A stretch of 64,000 nt of DNA from an uncultured Prevotellaceae bacterium (GTDB taxonomy: Bacteria > Bacteroidota > Bacteroidia > Bacteroidales > Bacteroidaceae), in the NCBI GenBank assembly GCA_900316585.1, contig ONDM01000001.1, positions 310,001 through 374,000 of the forward strand, written 5' to 3'. This document shows, piece by piece, positions 51,687 through 60,189 of this stretch. The notes under the pieces were generated by a model. That model was not told the origin of the DNA and ran no database searches. It saw only the letters and a list, made by a program, of their open reading frames with translations. Each line of letters begins with the position of its first letter. Position 1 is the first letter of the stretch. Made by a program: the position numbers and the translations under genes.

Positions 51687-52955
51687 TCAATAATTTTTAG
51701 ATACCAATATATAATTATAATCCATTTCCTTGTTCACAACTCCTCCTTGGAACATTCCAACAATGAAATTATCCACAGAATAAGACTTTGTTACATCATC
51801 CTCATTATCACCGCCTAGATAAGCACCAAACCTGCTTATATTCAAATCCGGTAATTTCAGGGTCCATTTTATCACTTCTGCTTCAAGTGGCATGTTATAC
51901 AGCTTCAGTTCTACTGTAGCTACAACCTTGCGATCTAACTTCTGATTAGTGATATTCTTGACATCCATAGAAACCAATTTTGTCTTTACAGAAGAGCCAT
52001 AAGTCGTCTCCACCTGAAGAGCCTCGTTGAATACATTCTCATCAGTAAGAATCCAACGGTAGTTCTCCAAATTAACTTTTAACTTAATTGTACAAGTATC
52101 ACCGTCAGCATGCTCCTCGTAACTAGTGAAAGTAGGTTCATCCTCCATCTGGTCACACATAAATGAGATTCCGAAAGAATGAGTTGGAGAGCCAAACTTA
52201 AAACCTGTCTCTATATTATCAATAAAATGACCACTATCCTCCAAATAAGTAGAAATACAATTTCTTACAGAAGCCACTTTTTCCTGATTACCTAAAACCA
52301 GAAAATAATATGGAGAATTCTCATAAACCACATTTCCCTTTTTATCCAGATATTCCGATGTGGCACCTATAAGTGAAACGGCCTGCTTAGCTTCACCCAA
52401 AAGTTTGCTGATATCAGAACTATATTGAGTAAGCAGAACCTTAGGAGCTGCAGAACCCACAGGACTATATTTCATATCAGAAATCAGTACAGCCACTCCC
52501 TCAGGATTTTCAGCTAAATCATCTAAGATAGTTTTCAGCATCAAAGGAACTTTAGTAGAAGCCGTAGAAACAAAAGCTCCCGTATTCATCATAGTCTGAA
52601 ATTTAGGTAGAGCAATGCTCATCCCCTGAGTGCCATCATTGGTGAGTACATTCACTTCAGGAATCAATGGCGAATAATAGCTTAGTATACGCCATACATC
52701 TGTTTTAAACTGTGTAGGTTGATTAGCACGAAAGAAGCCATTCATACTTCCTGAAACCTCTACATAAACTTTCAAATTTGTAGGATCTTGAACAGTAAAG
52801 GCAGGCACTGCATTTGCACTATCTTTTATCAAATAACCATCTTCTGTGAAATGAGAGTCAAAAACTGCATTCACATTTCCAGAACAGGAAAAAAACAAAG
52901 AGCCGAAGAAGAATACTACGGCTAAGGTTCTGAATAATATAAAGATTTTCTTCAT
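51687..52955 (-). CDS. vWA-like lipoprotein, first gene of the motor operon
   Basis: A 422-residue lipoprotein: signal MKKIFILFRTLAVVFFFGSL with lipobox LFFSC. The first ~190 mature residues look like a von Willebrand A domain: VYVEVSGSMNGFF is the metal site with Glu in place of the usual Asp of DxSxS, and GVAVLISDMKYSP carries the later Asp. The C-terminal part is beta-rich (IKLKVNLENYRWIL, RKVVATVELKLYNMP). It is periplasmic or surface-located and probably senses or binds a partner. It heads the operon; no two-box promoter was found in the 324-bp gap upstream. Confidence 0.78.
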   Translation of the reverse strand: MKKIFILFRTLAVVFFFGSLFFSCSGNVNAVFDSHFTEDGYLIKDSANAVPAFTVQDPTNLKVYVEVSGSMNGFFRANQPTQFKTDVWRILSYYSPLIPEVNVLTNDGTQGMSIALPKFQTMMNTGAFVSTASTKVPLMLKTILDDLAENPEGVAVLISDMKYSPVGSAAPKVLLTQYSSDISKLLGEAKQAVSLIGATSEYLDKKGNVVYENSPYYFLVLGNQEKVASVRNCISTYLEDSGHFIDNIETGFKFGSPTHSFGISFMCDQMEDEPTFTSYEEHADGDTCTIKLKVNLENYRWILTDENVFNEALQVETTYGSSVKTKLVSMDVKNITNQKLDRKVVATVELKLYNMPLEAEVIKWTLKLPDLNISRFGAYLGGDNEDDVTKSYSVDNFIVGMFQGGVVNKEMDYNYILVSKNY

Positions 52956-53038
52956 AGTTGTAAAATATCAAAATGTATTTTACCCAAGTGGTTGATCTAA
53001 CAGGTTTATTATAATTATCTCATTTGTATTATTAAGGA

Positions 53039-53055
53039 ATTAAACAAAGTTTAAT
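53039..53055. promoter_or_regulatory. inverted repeat upstream of the motor operon
   Basis: ATTAAAC-AAA-GTTTAAT, two 7-bp arms with a 3-bp centre, lies 84 bp before the start of the vWA-like gene. It is a candidate operator; no regulator gene adjoins it. Apart from this and the terminator at 53183-53219, the 324-bp gap 52956-53279 holds only AT-rich sequence. Confidence 0.4.
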
Positions 53056-53182
53056 CTAGGCTGAATTTACAACCCCTATAACGTCACAAAGTTATATGTT
53101 TTTACTTAATAACACAATAAATGCCTTTTATTTTTTTGAATTAAAATCATCTTTCCATTAAAATATAGCTATTAAGTCCAGT

Positions 53183-53219
53183 ATGAAAAAAGAACCAGAT
53201 AGATAAACACCTATCTGGT
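53183..53219 (-). terminator. intrinsic terminator of the RM operon
   Basis: The perfect 9-bp arms ACCAGATAG and CTATCTGGT are followed on the minus strand by TTCTTTTTTC, 60 bp after the stop at 53280. It separates the restriction-modification transcript from the motor operon. Confidence 0.85.
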
Positions 53220-53279
53220 AAATCTTGTACATTGCAATATAATTAGCCTCATTTGTGTAGGAAGTACATGGGGTAATCC

Positions 53280-54476
53280 TTAATCATTTCTTTTTTGATT
53301 GTGCGGATTAACATAATGGAAATTTATGTACTCCTCACCTATTTTATCTATATCATCATAAGGGCACCAAGTACCGATATTTGTTCCACAGAACAACCAA
53401 ATACTTCTCTGCTCATAAGGATAACGAGAATCATACATCCAGCCATACGCACCATCAAAATATCTAACATTTCCTTCCTCAAATTCAGGATGATTTAAAG
53501 AACCCCCAAATTGACTAATAAAATTTGGATTATGCTGCAAATTTCCATACACAATTCTTTCCTGAAGCCAAAGTAGCTTTGAATTATCTTTTTTATCAAA
53601 TACATTATAAGGATTCTCTTCCTCTCCCATAAAGTAAGCAAAGTACTTTTCTGGTCCATGTCCTAAAGGAGCCCATTTCAGATACTTGTCAATTGTCTTT
53701 ATTGCTTCAGCCGGACCAAACTCATCCTGCACCTTTTCAGCCTCTTTCTTGAAATGGCAAAGTATCAAGTTTGTAAGAGACAAGGAAACCTCCTTGGCCT
53801 TAAAGAATTCCGTCAGATGAATTTCCTTAATATATTCATATTTAGCAGCAAAAGAATTATAGCTTATACAAAGTTCCTTTGCCCATTCTCGTTCAAATTC
53901 CCAAATCTTCCTTCTCCAGACCAACACTGGAGCATAGCACATTTCCCAAGGATTCTTTTCCCCATTATAATAACGACACTTCTTGAGCAATCCAGGAAGC
54001 CGTTCTGCTGTCCTAACCTGAAGATGAGTGGGTGTGCTGCAATAGCTATTTTTATACCACTGACGGAACGATTCTATACCCTCTGGTGTAACATAATCAT
54101 CTAAAACCCAATGGACATATCTATTATAAAATAGAGCCTTTAGAGTCCTAGGAGTCACATCATCATCACTATCCAGACTATCCTTTAAATCATAATCATA
54201 TTCTGCCAATCTACCTTCTTCGTTAACACCTTCTACACGTTCCTTAACCCAACAACCCTCATAAAAAAAAGCAGTAGCCCCCATCGATAGTTTTTCTACT
54301 TCTTCTTGAGGAATATCATATTCATCCTGCTCATGTATATTCTTAGCAGGTTTTACTATGTGCGATGAAAGTAATGTATGAAAAGGGTTATCCTTTTCCC
54401 CATTATAATAACGGCAGTAAAGGATAGCACGCTTTCTTTTATCTGCTTTAGTATAGTTTGGAGTGAATTGATTCAT
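53280..54476 (-). CDS. unknown protein with repeated YYNGEKxNP motif, third gene of RM operon
   Basis: A 398-residue soluble protein, start taken at the ATG 54476 because an upstream frame would run into the restriction gene. The motif CRYYNGEK(D)NP occurs at residues 21-31 and 167-176, and a weaker form, FMGEEENPY, at 282-290, so the protein may consist of three related units. Aromatic residues are abundant. No catalytic motif or family was recognised. The 19-bp gap to the Sau3AI-type gene suggests it is part of the restriction system, perhaps an accessory or control protein. Confidence 0.65.
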   Translation of the reverse strand: MNQFTPNYTKADKRKRAILYCRYYNGEKDNPFHTLLSSHIVKPAKNIHEQDEYDIPQEEVEKLSMGATAFFYEGCWVKERVEGVNEEGRLAEYDYDLKDSLDSDDDVTPRTLKALFYNRYVHWVLDDYVTPEGIESFRQWYKNSYCSTPTHLQVRTAERLPGLLKKCRYYNGEKNPWEMCYAPVLVWRRKIWEFEREWAKELCISYNSFAAKYEYIKEIHLTEFFKAKEVSLSLTNLILCHFKKEAEKVQDEFGPAEAIKTIDKYLKWAPLGHGPEKYFAYFMGEEENPYNVFDKKDNSKLLWLQERIVYGNLQHNPNFISQFGGSLNHPEFEEGNVRYFDGAYGWMYDSRYPYEQRSIWLFCGTNIGTWCPYDDIDKIGEEYINFHYVNPHNQKRND

Positions 54477-54495
54477 ACTATTAATCAAAAGGATT

Positions 54496-55992
54496 CTACT
54501 TTTTTTTAAACAATTCTCCCTGAACCCAACTATCAGCAGCTTTTTCATAATTAACAGGTTGTGAACTAGTAGAATATGGCACTGATTTCAAATGCCTGTT
54601 AACAATGTTAAGTATATATTGCCTGTTTAACCAATACCCTCTTTTTAATTGTGGGCCATAAGGAGTATCCATTTTATCACTTGAATCCTTGGCTTTTGGT
54701 CTTACATGACATATTTTATCATCAGATATTGAGATAAAATGTTCAAAATCCCCTTTCTTAATTTTATCCTTTGTATCTAGCCAAAACAACTTAGCTGTTT
54801 CCAAGTCTTTGGGAGGCATTGTCCAAAAGAATACTTTTTCTAGTTTAGCCAACTTATCAATGTCACTGCTATCTTTTCTGAAAACGATGAATAGGAATCT
54901 TTGTGTAAGAATCTGGTACCACTCAGAATCTTCCCATCTTTCCTCATTTACAATTTCGTTGTATTTGATTTGGGAAAAGACCATACTTTCTTTTAAGTTT
55001 CCATTACTCTCTAAACGAATGGTTTTCTGTTGTAGATTGGCTTTTTCAAACTCTGCTATCTTTGGAGTCTTAACCCCTAAAATGGCATGCACTACTGCAT
55101 TAGAAATAGCTTTAGGACTGAAAGTAAACACAACTCTCAGCTTTGTTTCTATTTCCTTTATAGTCTTTCCGTAATATGGCTTAAATTTTCTTTCTACAAG
55201 TTCTTCAAATGTTTCTGACTCCTGATATTCATCAACGGATTTAACAAGGCTAGAAACCTCATTAATAGCTTTTTCTATTTTCTTCTTCTGTGATTTACTA
55301 ATATATAAGCCACTACACATCTCTGGATGAAGCAGAGACTCTAAAATAATGGAATTTAAATACTTAGATTTTAAGGAATAAGCTCTTTGGTCTGCAAGTT
55401 CGTTAGAGTTTTTTTGTTTGCGTTTCTCTGCACCCGACTTTGAACCTTTAGTACAAGCACCTAAATATAGCGTATCTCCTTCTGAAATTTCGTGAGCAAG
55501 TCCATGCGTCAGCTTATAATGAATCTTTTCCCAATCGTCTTTTATAATCTTCAAGTCAGTTTCAGGGAACTTCCACAATCTTATAATCTTGAATACAAGA
55601 TCTATTACATTAACCCCCTTTTCATGAAGATAGAACATCAAAAGAAGATGCTGGTTTTTATGCCAGAAACTACTGGTCTCGAATGTATTATCTGCCTCTT
55701 TTAAATAATCAATGATATTAAGAACCAATCGTTCTTTTGATACCATACTCCCATCATCAATTTGCTTTAAAGGAGTACATTTAAGTTCTATACCAACTTC
55801 ATCAAAATCGGGTTTAGCCTCACTGTTTGGCTCATAATTGAAATGATATTTCTCTACACATTGACCTAAGCGTCCCTTCCCTGTATAAAGAGAGGATACT
55901 TCTGGATGCAATTCTCTAATACTTCTACCTAATAACTTTCTGGCATATTCAAGTATAGAAGCTTCGGAAGACCTATCAAACAATTTGTCCAT
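54496..55992 (-). CDS. Sau3AI/MutH-family type II restriction endonuclease
   Basis: A 498-residue enzyme, close to the length of Sau3AI, which cuts GATC. The N-terminal MutH-like domain has the catalytic set KPDFDEVGIELKCTPLK (Asp62/64, Glu69, Lys71) and the preceding GKGRLGQCVEKYHF. The second half repeats a MutH-like fold without the catalytic set (for example EFEKANLQQKTIRLESNGN and following), as in Sau3AI. GATC specificity is inferred from the family. It starts 1 bp after the methyltransferase stop, so expression of both is linked. Confidence 0.9.
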   Translation of the reverse strand: MDKLFDRSSEASILEYARKLLGRSIRELHPEVSSLYTGKGRLGQCVEKYHFNYEPNSEAKPDFDEVGIELKCTPLKQIDDGSMVSKERLVLNIIDYLKEADNTFETSSFWHKNQHLLLMFYLHEKGVNVIDLVFKIIRLWKFPETDLKIIKDDWEKIHYKLTHGLAHEISEGDTLYLGACTKGSKSGAEKRKQKNSNELADQRAYSLKSKYLNSIILESLLHPEMCSGLYISKSQKKKIEKAINEVSSLVKSVDEYQESETFEELVERKFKPYYGKTIKEIETKLRVVFTFSPKAISNAVVHAILGVKTPKIAEFEKANLQQKTIRLESNGNLKESMVFSQIKYNEIVNEERWEDSEWYQILTQRFLFIVFRKDSSDIDKLAKLEKVFFWTMPPKDLETAKLFWLDTKDKIKKGDFEHFISISDDKICHVRPKAKDSSDKMDTPYGPQLKRGYWLNRQYILNIVNRHLKSVPYSTSSQPVNYEKAADSWVQGELFKKK

Positions 55993-55993
55993 T

Positions 55994-57364
55994 CTACATA
56001 TACTGCAACAAACTTAAAGCTATTCGATGAATAATTCCAGTAACAAGGGCATTCCCCATTAAAAAGGCTCTCCTTAAATCAGAAGACAATTCGGTGTGAT
56101 TATCAGGGAACATATTAAGGCGTTCCAATTCAATTGGAGTCAATCTTCTCAGCTTTCCTGATTCAGTCCGTATTACATGCTTAAACCTAGATGGAGCTGG
56201 ACCTCCCTCACCCGTAATAATCGTTCTGGAAGGGCCATCAGTATTATCAGGGAAGACCATACTACCTTCAGAATAATTGTATTCATATCCTTCTGATGAA
56301 ATTCTCTTTTCAGACTTTCCTCCCTTTAAATACTTCCATTTTGGCAAATCTTTATCATCAATATAGAAACTTGAAGGAACTTCAGATTCTGGTAAAAGAA
56401 TATCACCTAAAGTAATATGTGGATTTAAGGAATCATATATAGGCTCTACCTCCATTGTAAAAACTTGATGTTTTGACATAAAACCAGCATTACAAAATGG
56501 GCTATTTCCAGATTTTGATTCTTTATTGAATTCTTGAGTAACTTTCACAAGGTCAGAATCAAGTATAAATTCAGAACAATTTTTTTTCTTGGATGAAGCA
56601 GCACAAGGGAAAGCTTGAGCTATAACACTTTCTTTAAGCAACCAATCATTTGCATCAGTCTTTTCTAAATTATTTGCAAGCTTTGTATTTAGCTTATATG
56701 CTACAATATATGTTCTTCTTCTCTTCTGTGGCATTCCATAGTCAGCAGCATTAATAATTCTCCATTCTACACAATAGCCCAAATTAGCTAAAGAAGACAA
56801 TATAATAGCAAAATCACGACCTCTTTGAGATGCAGGTGATTTTACCAATCTATCCACATTTTCAAGGAATAAGTATGATGGTGCCTTATCTCCTTTTCGT
56901 TCAAGAATTCTATAGATTTCCCACCATAAGACACCTTTCTTACCCTCAATACCTCTAGAGTTTTTTAATGTTGTGGCAACAGAATAGTCTTGACATGGAA
57001 AACCTCCACACAACAAATCATGATTAGGAATGATATCCTCAATTGATTCGTTAACCAAATGAATGTCAGAGTTTTCATGACCATCTGAACCAAACTTTGC
57101 TTTATAATTATCGGAAGCATCCTGTGCTTTAGTTGCCGGTTCCCACTGATTATTCCAAACAGTATAAAATCTTTCAGAGGCTACTTCAAAGCCTATACGG
57201 AATCCACCCACACCAGCAAACAATTCCACAACCTTAATCTCATCATGTTTTTTATCCAAAGAGAGATTCACGTTATGATTTGATACAAAAGCCTTCGCAG
57301 ATTCCTGGAAATAATTTGCAATAGGTTTATAGAGGTTATTTAAGTCGTTCTTACGGTCAGACAT
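55994..57364 (-). CDS. DNA (cytosine-5) methyltransferase, Sau3AI-type RM
   Basis: A 456-residue C5-cytosine methyltransferase protecting sites cut by its partner. Motif I is VVELFAGVGGFRIGFE (residues 45-60), the catalytic PCQ is in GGFPCQDYSVA (121-131), ENV is in YLFLENVDRL, motif VIII is MPQKRRRTYIVAY, and the C-terminal FLMGNALVTGIIHRIA is motif X. The target-recognition region is the variable stretch at about residues 240-400. The partner is a Sau3AI-type endonuclease, so GATC with methylated C is the probable target. Confidence 0.93.
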   Translation of the reverse strand: MSDRKNDLNNLYKPIANYFQESAKAFVSNHNVNLSLDKKHDEIKVVELFAGVGGFRIGFEVASERFYTVWNNQWEPATKAQDASDNYKAKFGSDGHENSDIHLVNESIEDIIPNHDLLCGGFPCQDYSVATTLKNSRGIEGKKGVLWWEIYRILERKGDKAPSYLFLENVDRLVKSPASQRGRDFAIILSSLANLGYCVEWRIINAADYGMPQKRRRTYIVAYKLNTKLANNLEKTDANDWLLKESVIAQAFPCAASSKKKNCSEFILDSDLVKVTQEFNKESKSGNSPFCNAGFMSKHQVFTMEVEPIYDSLNPHITLGDILLPESEVPSSFYIDDKDLPKWKYLKGGKSEKRISSEGYEYNYSEGSMVFPDNTDGPSRTIITGEGGPAPSRFKHVIRTESGKLRRLTPIELERLNMFPDNHTELSSDLRRAFLMGNALVTGIIHRIALSLLQYM

Positions 57365-57442
57365 ATTTATAGTATTTCACAATTTCTTGCAAAGATAACA
57401 TTAAAATATTTAGGAGAGAAATTTATCACTCAAATTGGGTAA

Positions 57443-57868
57443 TCAAAAAATAATAAATTTAATAAGGATAAAAACCATACAAGCCAAGGTTGGGATTCCG
57501 TAAAAAACAACCAACGTAAATGAGAACATTGTTTTAAAAACTATACCACAGTTTACATTTCTTGGATTAAGTCCATATTGTCCTTCCAAATTATCAACTT
57601 TACGTTTTTCAAGCATATCTTCATACATTTTTCTGTATTTCATTTCTGTGTGAAGATAAAAAGTATCGAGTACCCAAAAACATATAAAAGGAATAAATGT
57701 AGTAAACAAGAACAAATTAAAGGTACCCAAATTAGCTCCTTTTGTAAATACAGTAGCACCTGCAAATAAAGTTAAAGCCCAACCTTTTATCATAAAGGAG
57801 TTTTGAGCCATCCTGCTAATGCAACTTTGTAATAAATCTATTTCTTTAAACAATTCATCCTTATCCAT
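57443..57868 (-). CDS. multi-TM protein paired with TIR protein (candidate effector)
   Basis: A 141-residue protein with three or four hydrophobic helices: MIKGWALTLFAGATVF, NLFLFTTFIPFICFWVLDTFYL and FSFTLVVFYGIPTLACMVFILIKF, with a charged cytoplasmic loop (TEMKYRKMYEDMLEKRKVD) between. It begins 2 bp after the TIR gene, so the two are almost certainly a unit. In Thoeris and related systems TIR proteins make a nucleotide signal that activates an effector; a small membrane protein could be a pore-forming effector here. That is inference. Confidence 0.72.
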   Translation of the reverse strand: MDKDELFKEIDLLQSCISRMAQNSFMIKGWALTLFAGATVFTKGANLGTFNLFLFTTFIPFICFWVLDTFYLHTEMKYRKMYEDMLEKRKVDNLEGQYGLNPRNVNCGIVFKTMFSFTLVVFYGIPTLACMVFILIKFIIF

Positions 57869-57870
57869 AA

Positions 57871-58539
57871 TTAAACCTCCTTAGTAATCTCAAAAGAATA
57901 AATATCGTATTGTCTTTCTACAGCTTGATTAATATAAAATTCAGGATATTTTATAAAATCTTCCCATCTAACAGGCTCTATATATGAATAACTTCCATAA
58001 TAATGAAAATTTTGGCATTGATAACAAAAATGTTTTCTTGGATTTTTGACATTAAACATATTATCTCTGATAATTTTAAACAACTTATCAATATGATGAA
58101 TTGTTGCGCCACAATAACTTGTTGTAAAAAAATACTCATAACTACCATTAATGTCAGGTAAAACAATTGCTAAAATAGCATTACTATGACTCGTTCTATC
58201 ATTACGAGTAGTTTCCTTTAATGAAAAAGATATTTCCCATGGAATCCACTGACTCCTATCACTCCTGTTTTGCTGTTTCATTTGAGGAGAAATCATCACA
58301 ATAGTTACTGAACTATCGAAAATACGGTCTTTGAGTTTCTCCCAGATAGCATCATCTGAAAGATAACTCAAATCTTCATCATCAGACTCACCTTTGTAAA
58401 TATGATTAGAAGAATCAAAATAATCCTCTAATTTATCTACATAATCTCTTACTGTAGTAGGATTCCAATAGGAATGACCTGGCAACTCCTGAACATCAGA
58501 GTCTTTGTACTTATACGAAATAAAAATCTTTTTGCTCAT
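57871..58539 (-). CDS. ThsB-like TIR-domain protein
   Basis: A 222-residue protein of the TIR-like family used by ThsB (PF08937-type). The first strand is KKIFISYKYKDSDV, followed by SSVTIVMISPQMKQQ and WIPWEISFSLKET, with the Glu in WEIS in the position of the TIR catalytic Glu. The C-terminal ~90 residues (GATIHHIDKLFKIIRDN, HFCYQCQNFHYYG) are specific to this group. ThsB enzymes turn NAD+ into a cyclic ADP-ribose isomer upon infection. It is followed directly by the multi-TM gene and faces a SIR2 gene across a 259-bp gap. Confidence 0.8.
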   Translation of the reverse strand: MSKKIFISYKYKDSDVQELPGHSYWNPTTVRDYVDKLEDYFDSSNHIYKGESDDEDLSYLSDDAIWEKLKDRIFDSSVTIVMISPQMKQQNRSDRSQWIPWEISFSLKETTRNDRTSHSNAILAIVLPDINGSYEYFFTTSYCGATIHHIDKLFKIIRDNMFNVKNPRKHFCYQCQNFHYYGSYSYIEPVRWEDFIKYPEFYINQAVERQYDIYSFEITKEV

Positions 58540-58703
58540 AAATAATTAATTTAATACGCTACAAAATTGCACAACTATTTTGCCAAACTATGTCAATTGG
58601 ATTGTATTTATAGTTAACTAATATTAAATACCTATGGACATTGAATGAAACTTTGAATAGGAACTAAAGTAATAAAATTATTCTCTCGTAATAATATTTT
58701 TAC

Positions 58704-58711
58704 TAACTTTG
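58704..58711 (+). promoter_or_regulatory. -7 box for the SIR2 gene
   Basis: TAACTTTG matches TAnnTTTG; it lies 87 bp before the SIR2 start. No TTTG at 19-21 bp was seen. The 259-bp divergent region 58540-58798 is extremely AT-rich and shows no other clear element. Confidence 0.4.
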
Positions 58712-58798
58712 AAACATAATAAATATACTATTAGAATTGTAACTATTATTAGTTATATTAGTTGGCTTTCTATATTAATGAACTAAATTAATAATAAT

Positions 58799-59737
58799 AT
58801 GAAAACTATTTTATTTGGTAATGGATTCAATAGACTTAACAACGTGACAAGTTGGGAAAATTTAGTACATGTTATAGATGATAGCAAGGATAAATACATT
58901 ATCCCAAATACTCTCCAATATGAAGGCAAAGTCTTATCTGAACCATATCAAATTAATGAACAATTTGTTACCAGTGATGGGCTATTATTTGTTGCTTCAG
59001 ATAAAAAGATATTGACAGTCCGTGAATATAGTGAAACTATAATAAAAAAAAGTATAGTAAGTGAAATGGAAAAATATACTAGCAATGAACTGTTTAATGA
59101 ACTATTAAATCTTAATGTAAATCATTTTATGACCACTAACTATGATTATGTAACCGAGAAATCTTTTGAAAATCTATCATACTACGAAGATAAATTAATG
59201 CGAGACAAATCTGAAAGTATATTTAGTATACATAGAAGAAAATGTTTCATAAAGAACAATTTCAATAAACAACTTTGGAAGATTCATGGAGAACTATCTA
59301 ATATAGGAAGTATTATGCTCGGGTATTACCATTATTGCAGCTATATAGGACAAATAAAAAAATATCTATTTGGAGAATATGAATTTGGGAAAAAAAGAGA
59401 TTTAGGTATTATTCCCAAAATAGAGGAACGTCTAAATAATGGTATTAACGAAATTCTTTCATGGATAGATTTAGTCTTTACATCAGATATTTATATTATT
59501 GGCTTAGGGCTGTATTATGACGAGATTGATTTATGGTGGCTATTGACTATAAGAAAAAGACTTAAACTAAAATTAGGAGAAGAGCTAATAAAAAACGAAA
59601 TTGTTTATTATGGAGAGCCTGAATCTGGAAAAAAATCTATGCTTGAACACTTAGATGTAAAGGTAGTATCCTCAAATCGCAGAACATATAAAAATAAATA
59701 CGAAGATTATATAAAAGACATAAAAAAACATCTTTAA
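58799..59737 (+). CDS. stand-alone SIR2-like protein (probable NADase)
   Basis: A 312-residue protein consisting only of a SIR2-like domain: TILFGNGFNRL is the NAD-binding loop, FMTTNYDYV the middle motif, QLWKIHGEL holds the catalytic His region, and IYIIGLGLYYDEIDLWWLL is the late Rossmann motif typical of defence SIR2 (SIR2-like_2) proteins that destroy NAD+. There is no SLOG, HEPN or other C-terminal sensor, unlike ThsA. Its base composition is the most AT-rich of the window. It is divergent from the TIR/multi-TM pair and could be part of the same defence module or independent. Confidence 0.78.
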   Translation: MKTILFGNGFNRLNNVTSWENLVHVIDDSKDKYIIPNTLQYEGKVLSEPYQINEQFVTSDGLLFVASDKKILTVREYSETIIKKSIVSEMEKYTSNELFNELLNLNVNHFMTTNYDYVTEKSFENLSYYEDKLMRDKSESIFSIHRRKCFIKNNFNKQLWKIHGELSNIGSIMLGYYHYCSYIGQIKKYLFGEYEFGKKRDLGIIPKIEERLNNGINEILSWIDLVFTSDIYIIGLGLYYDEIDLWWLLTIRKRLKLKLGEELIKNEIVYYGEPESGKKSMLEHLDVKVVSSNRRTYKNKYEDYIKDIKKHL

Positions 59738-59867
59738 GAAAAGAGTTTAAAGTCGTTGAAAAAAGTTTCAGAAGAATTCCTATAAACAATCATATAAAAA
59801 TATACTTATTATGTGGCTTTTTTATGCTATAATCTAAATACCTCCCACAATCTCCTCTCTCACTCCC

Positions 59868-59925
59868 CCCCTTTCTAAAAAAGCCCCACCATGAAGGCGG
59901 GGCATTGCGAAAGCAACGAAAGGGG
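59868..59925. other. structured element: three-stem fold or minus-strand terminator
   Basis: In the 452-bp gap 59738-60189, a GC-rich island can fold with an outer stem CCCCTTTC (59868-59875)/GAAAGGGG (59918-59925), a stem GCCCC/GGGGC (59883-59903) and a small TTGC-GAAA-GCAA hairpin (59905-59916). On the minus strand the middle hairpin becomes an 8-bp stem with a G-U pair (GCCCCGCC/GGTGGGGC) followed by six T, the form of an intrinsic terminator, although no minus-strand gene lies to its right. The rest of the gap is AT-rich and contains no gene that I can see. Confidence 0.5.
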
Positions 59926-60134
59926 AAAATTTGTGATACAAAAATAAAAAAACTCTTCTCGAAAATACAATTTGAATTATAATTTTTATCATTAACGAAT
60001 TGAAAAGAGGTTTTGCTATTATTTACAACACTCTTTATAAAATTTTCATCGCTGAAGATAGGTCTTCATATAAATTTTTATCTACAGTTTTCTCATTTTT
60101 TTTGAATGTTCCAAAATCTTTAAATGATTATTAG

Positions 60135-60142
60135 TATATTTG
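60135..60142 (+). promoter_or_regulatory. -7 box for mcrBC
   Basis: TATATTTG matches TAnnTTTG, 47 bp before the mcrB ATG; the nearest TTTG (60101-60104) is 30 bp upstream. Confidence 0.45.
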
Positions 60143-60189
60143 TGACATTGTTTTTAGACTGTAAAACACGATAAATAATAGAATGTTAT

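Noticed and set aside
42432-52955. Annotating the motor operon as a canonical Zorya system
   Set aside because: No ZorC, ZorD, ZorE or type III partner is recognisable; only the ZorA/ZorB-like pair is shared, so the locus was described as Zorya-like.
57443-59737. Annotating a canonical Thoeris system
   Set aside because: The SIR2 protein ends without a SLOG domain and is divergent from, not co-transcribed with, the TIR gene.
59868-59925. Calling the GC-rich element a known riboswitch or 6S-type RNA
   Set aside because: The folding is convincing on paper but matches no consensus that I know, and the minus-strand terminator reading is equally good.
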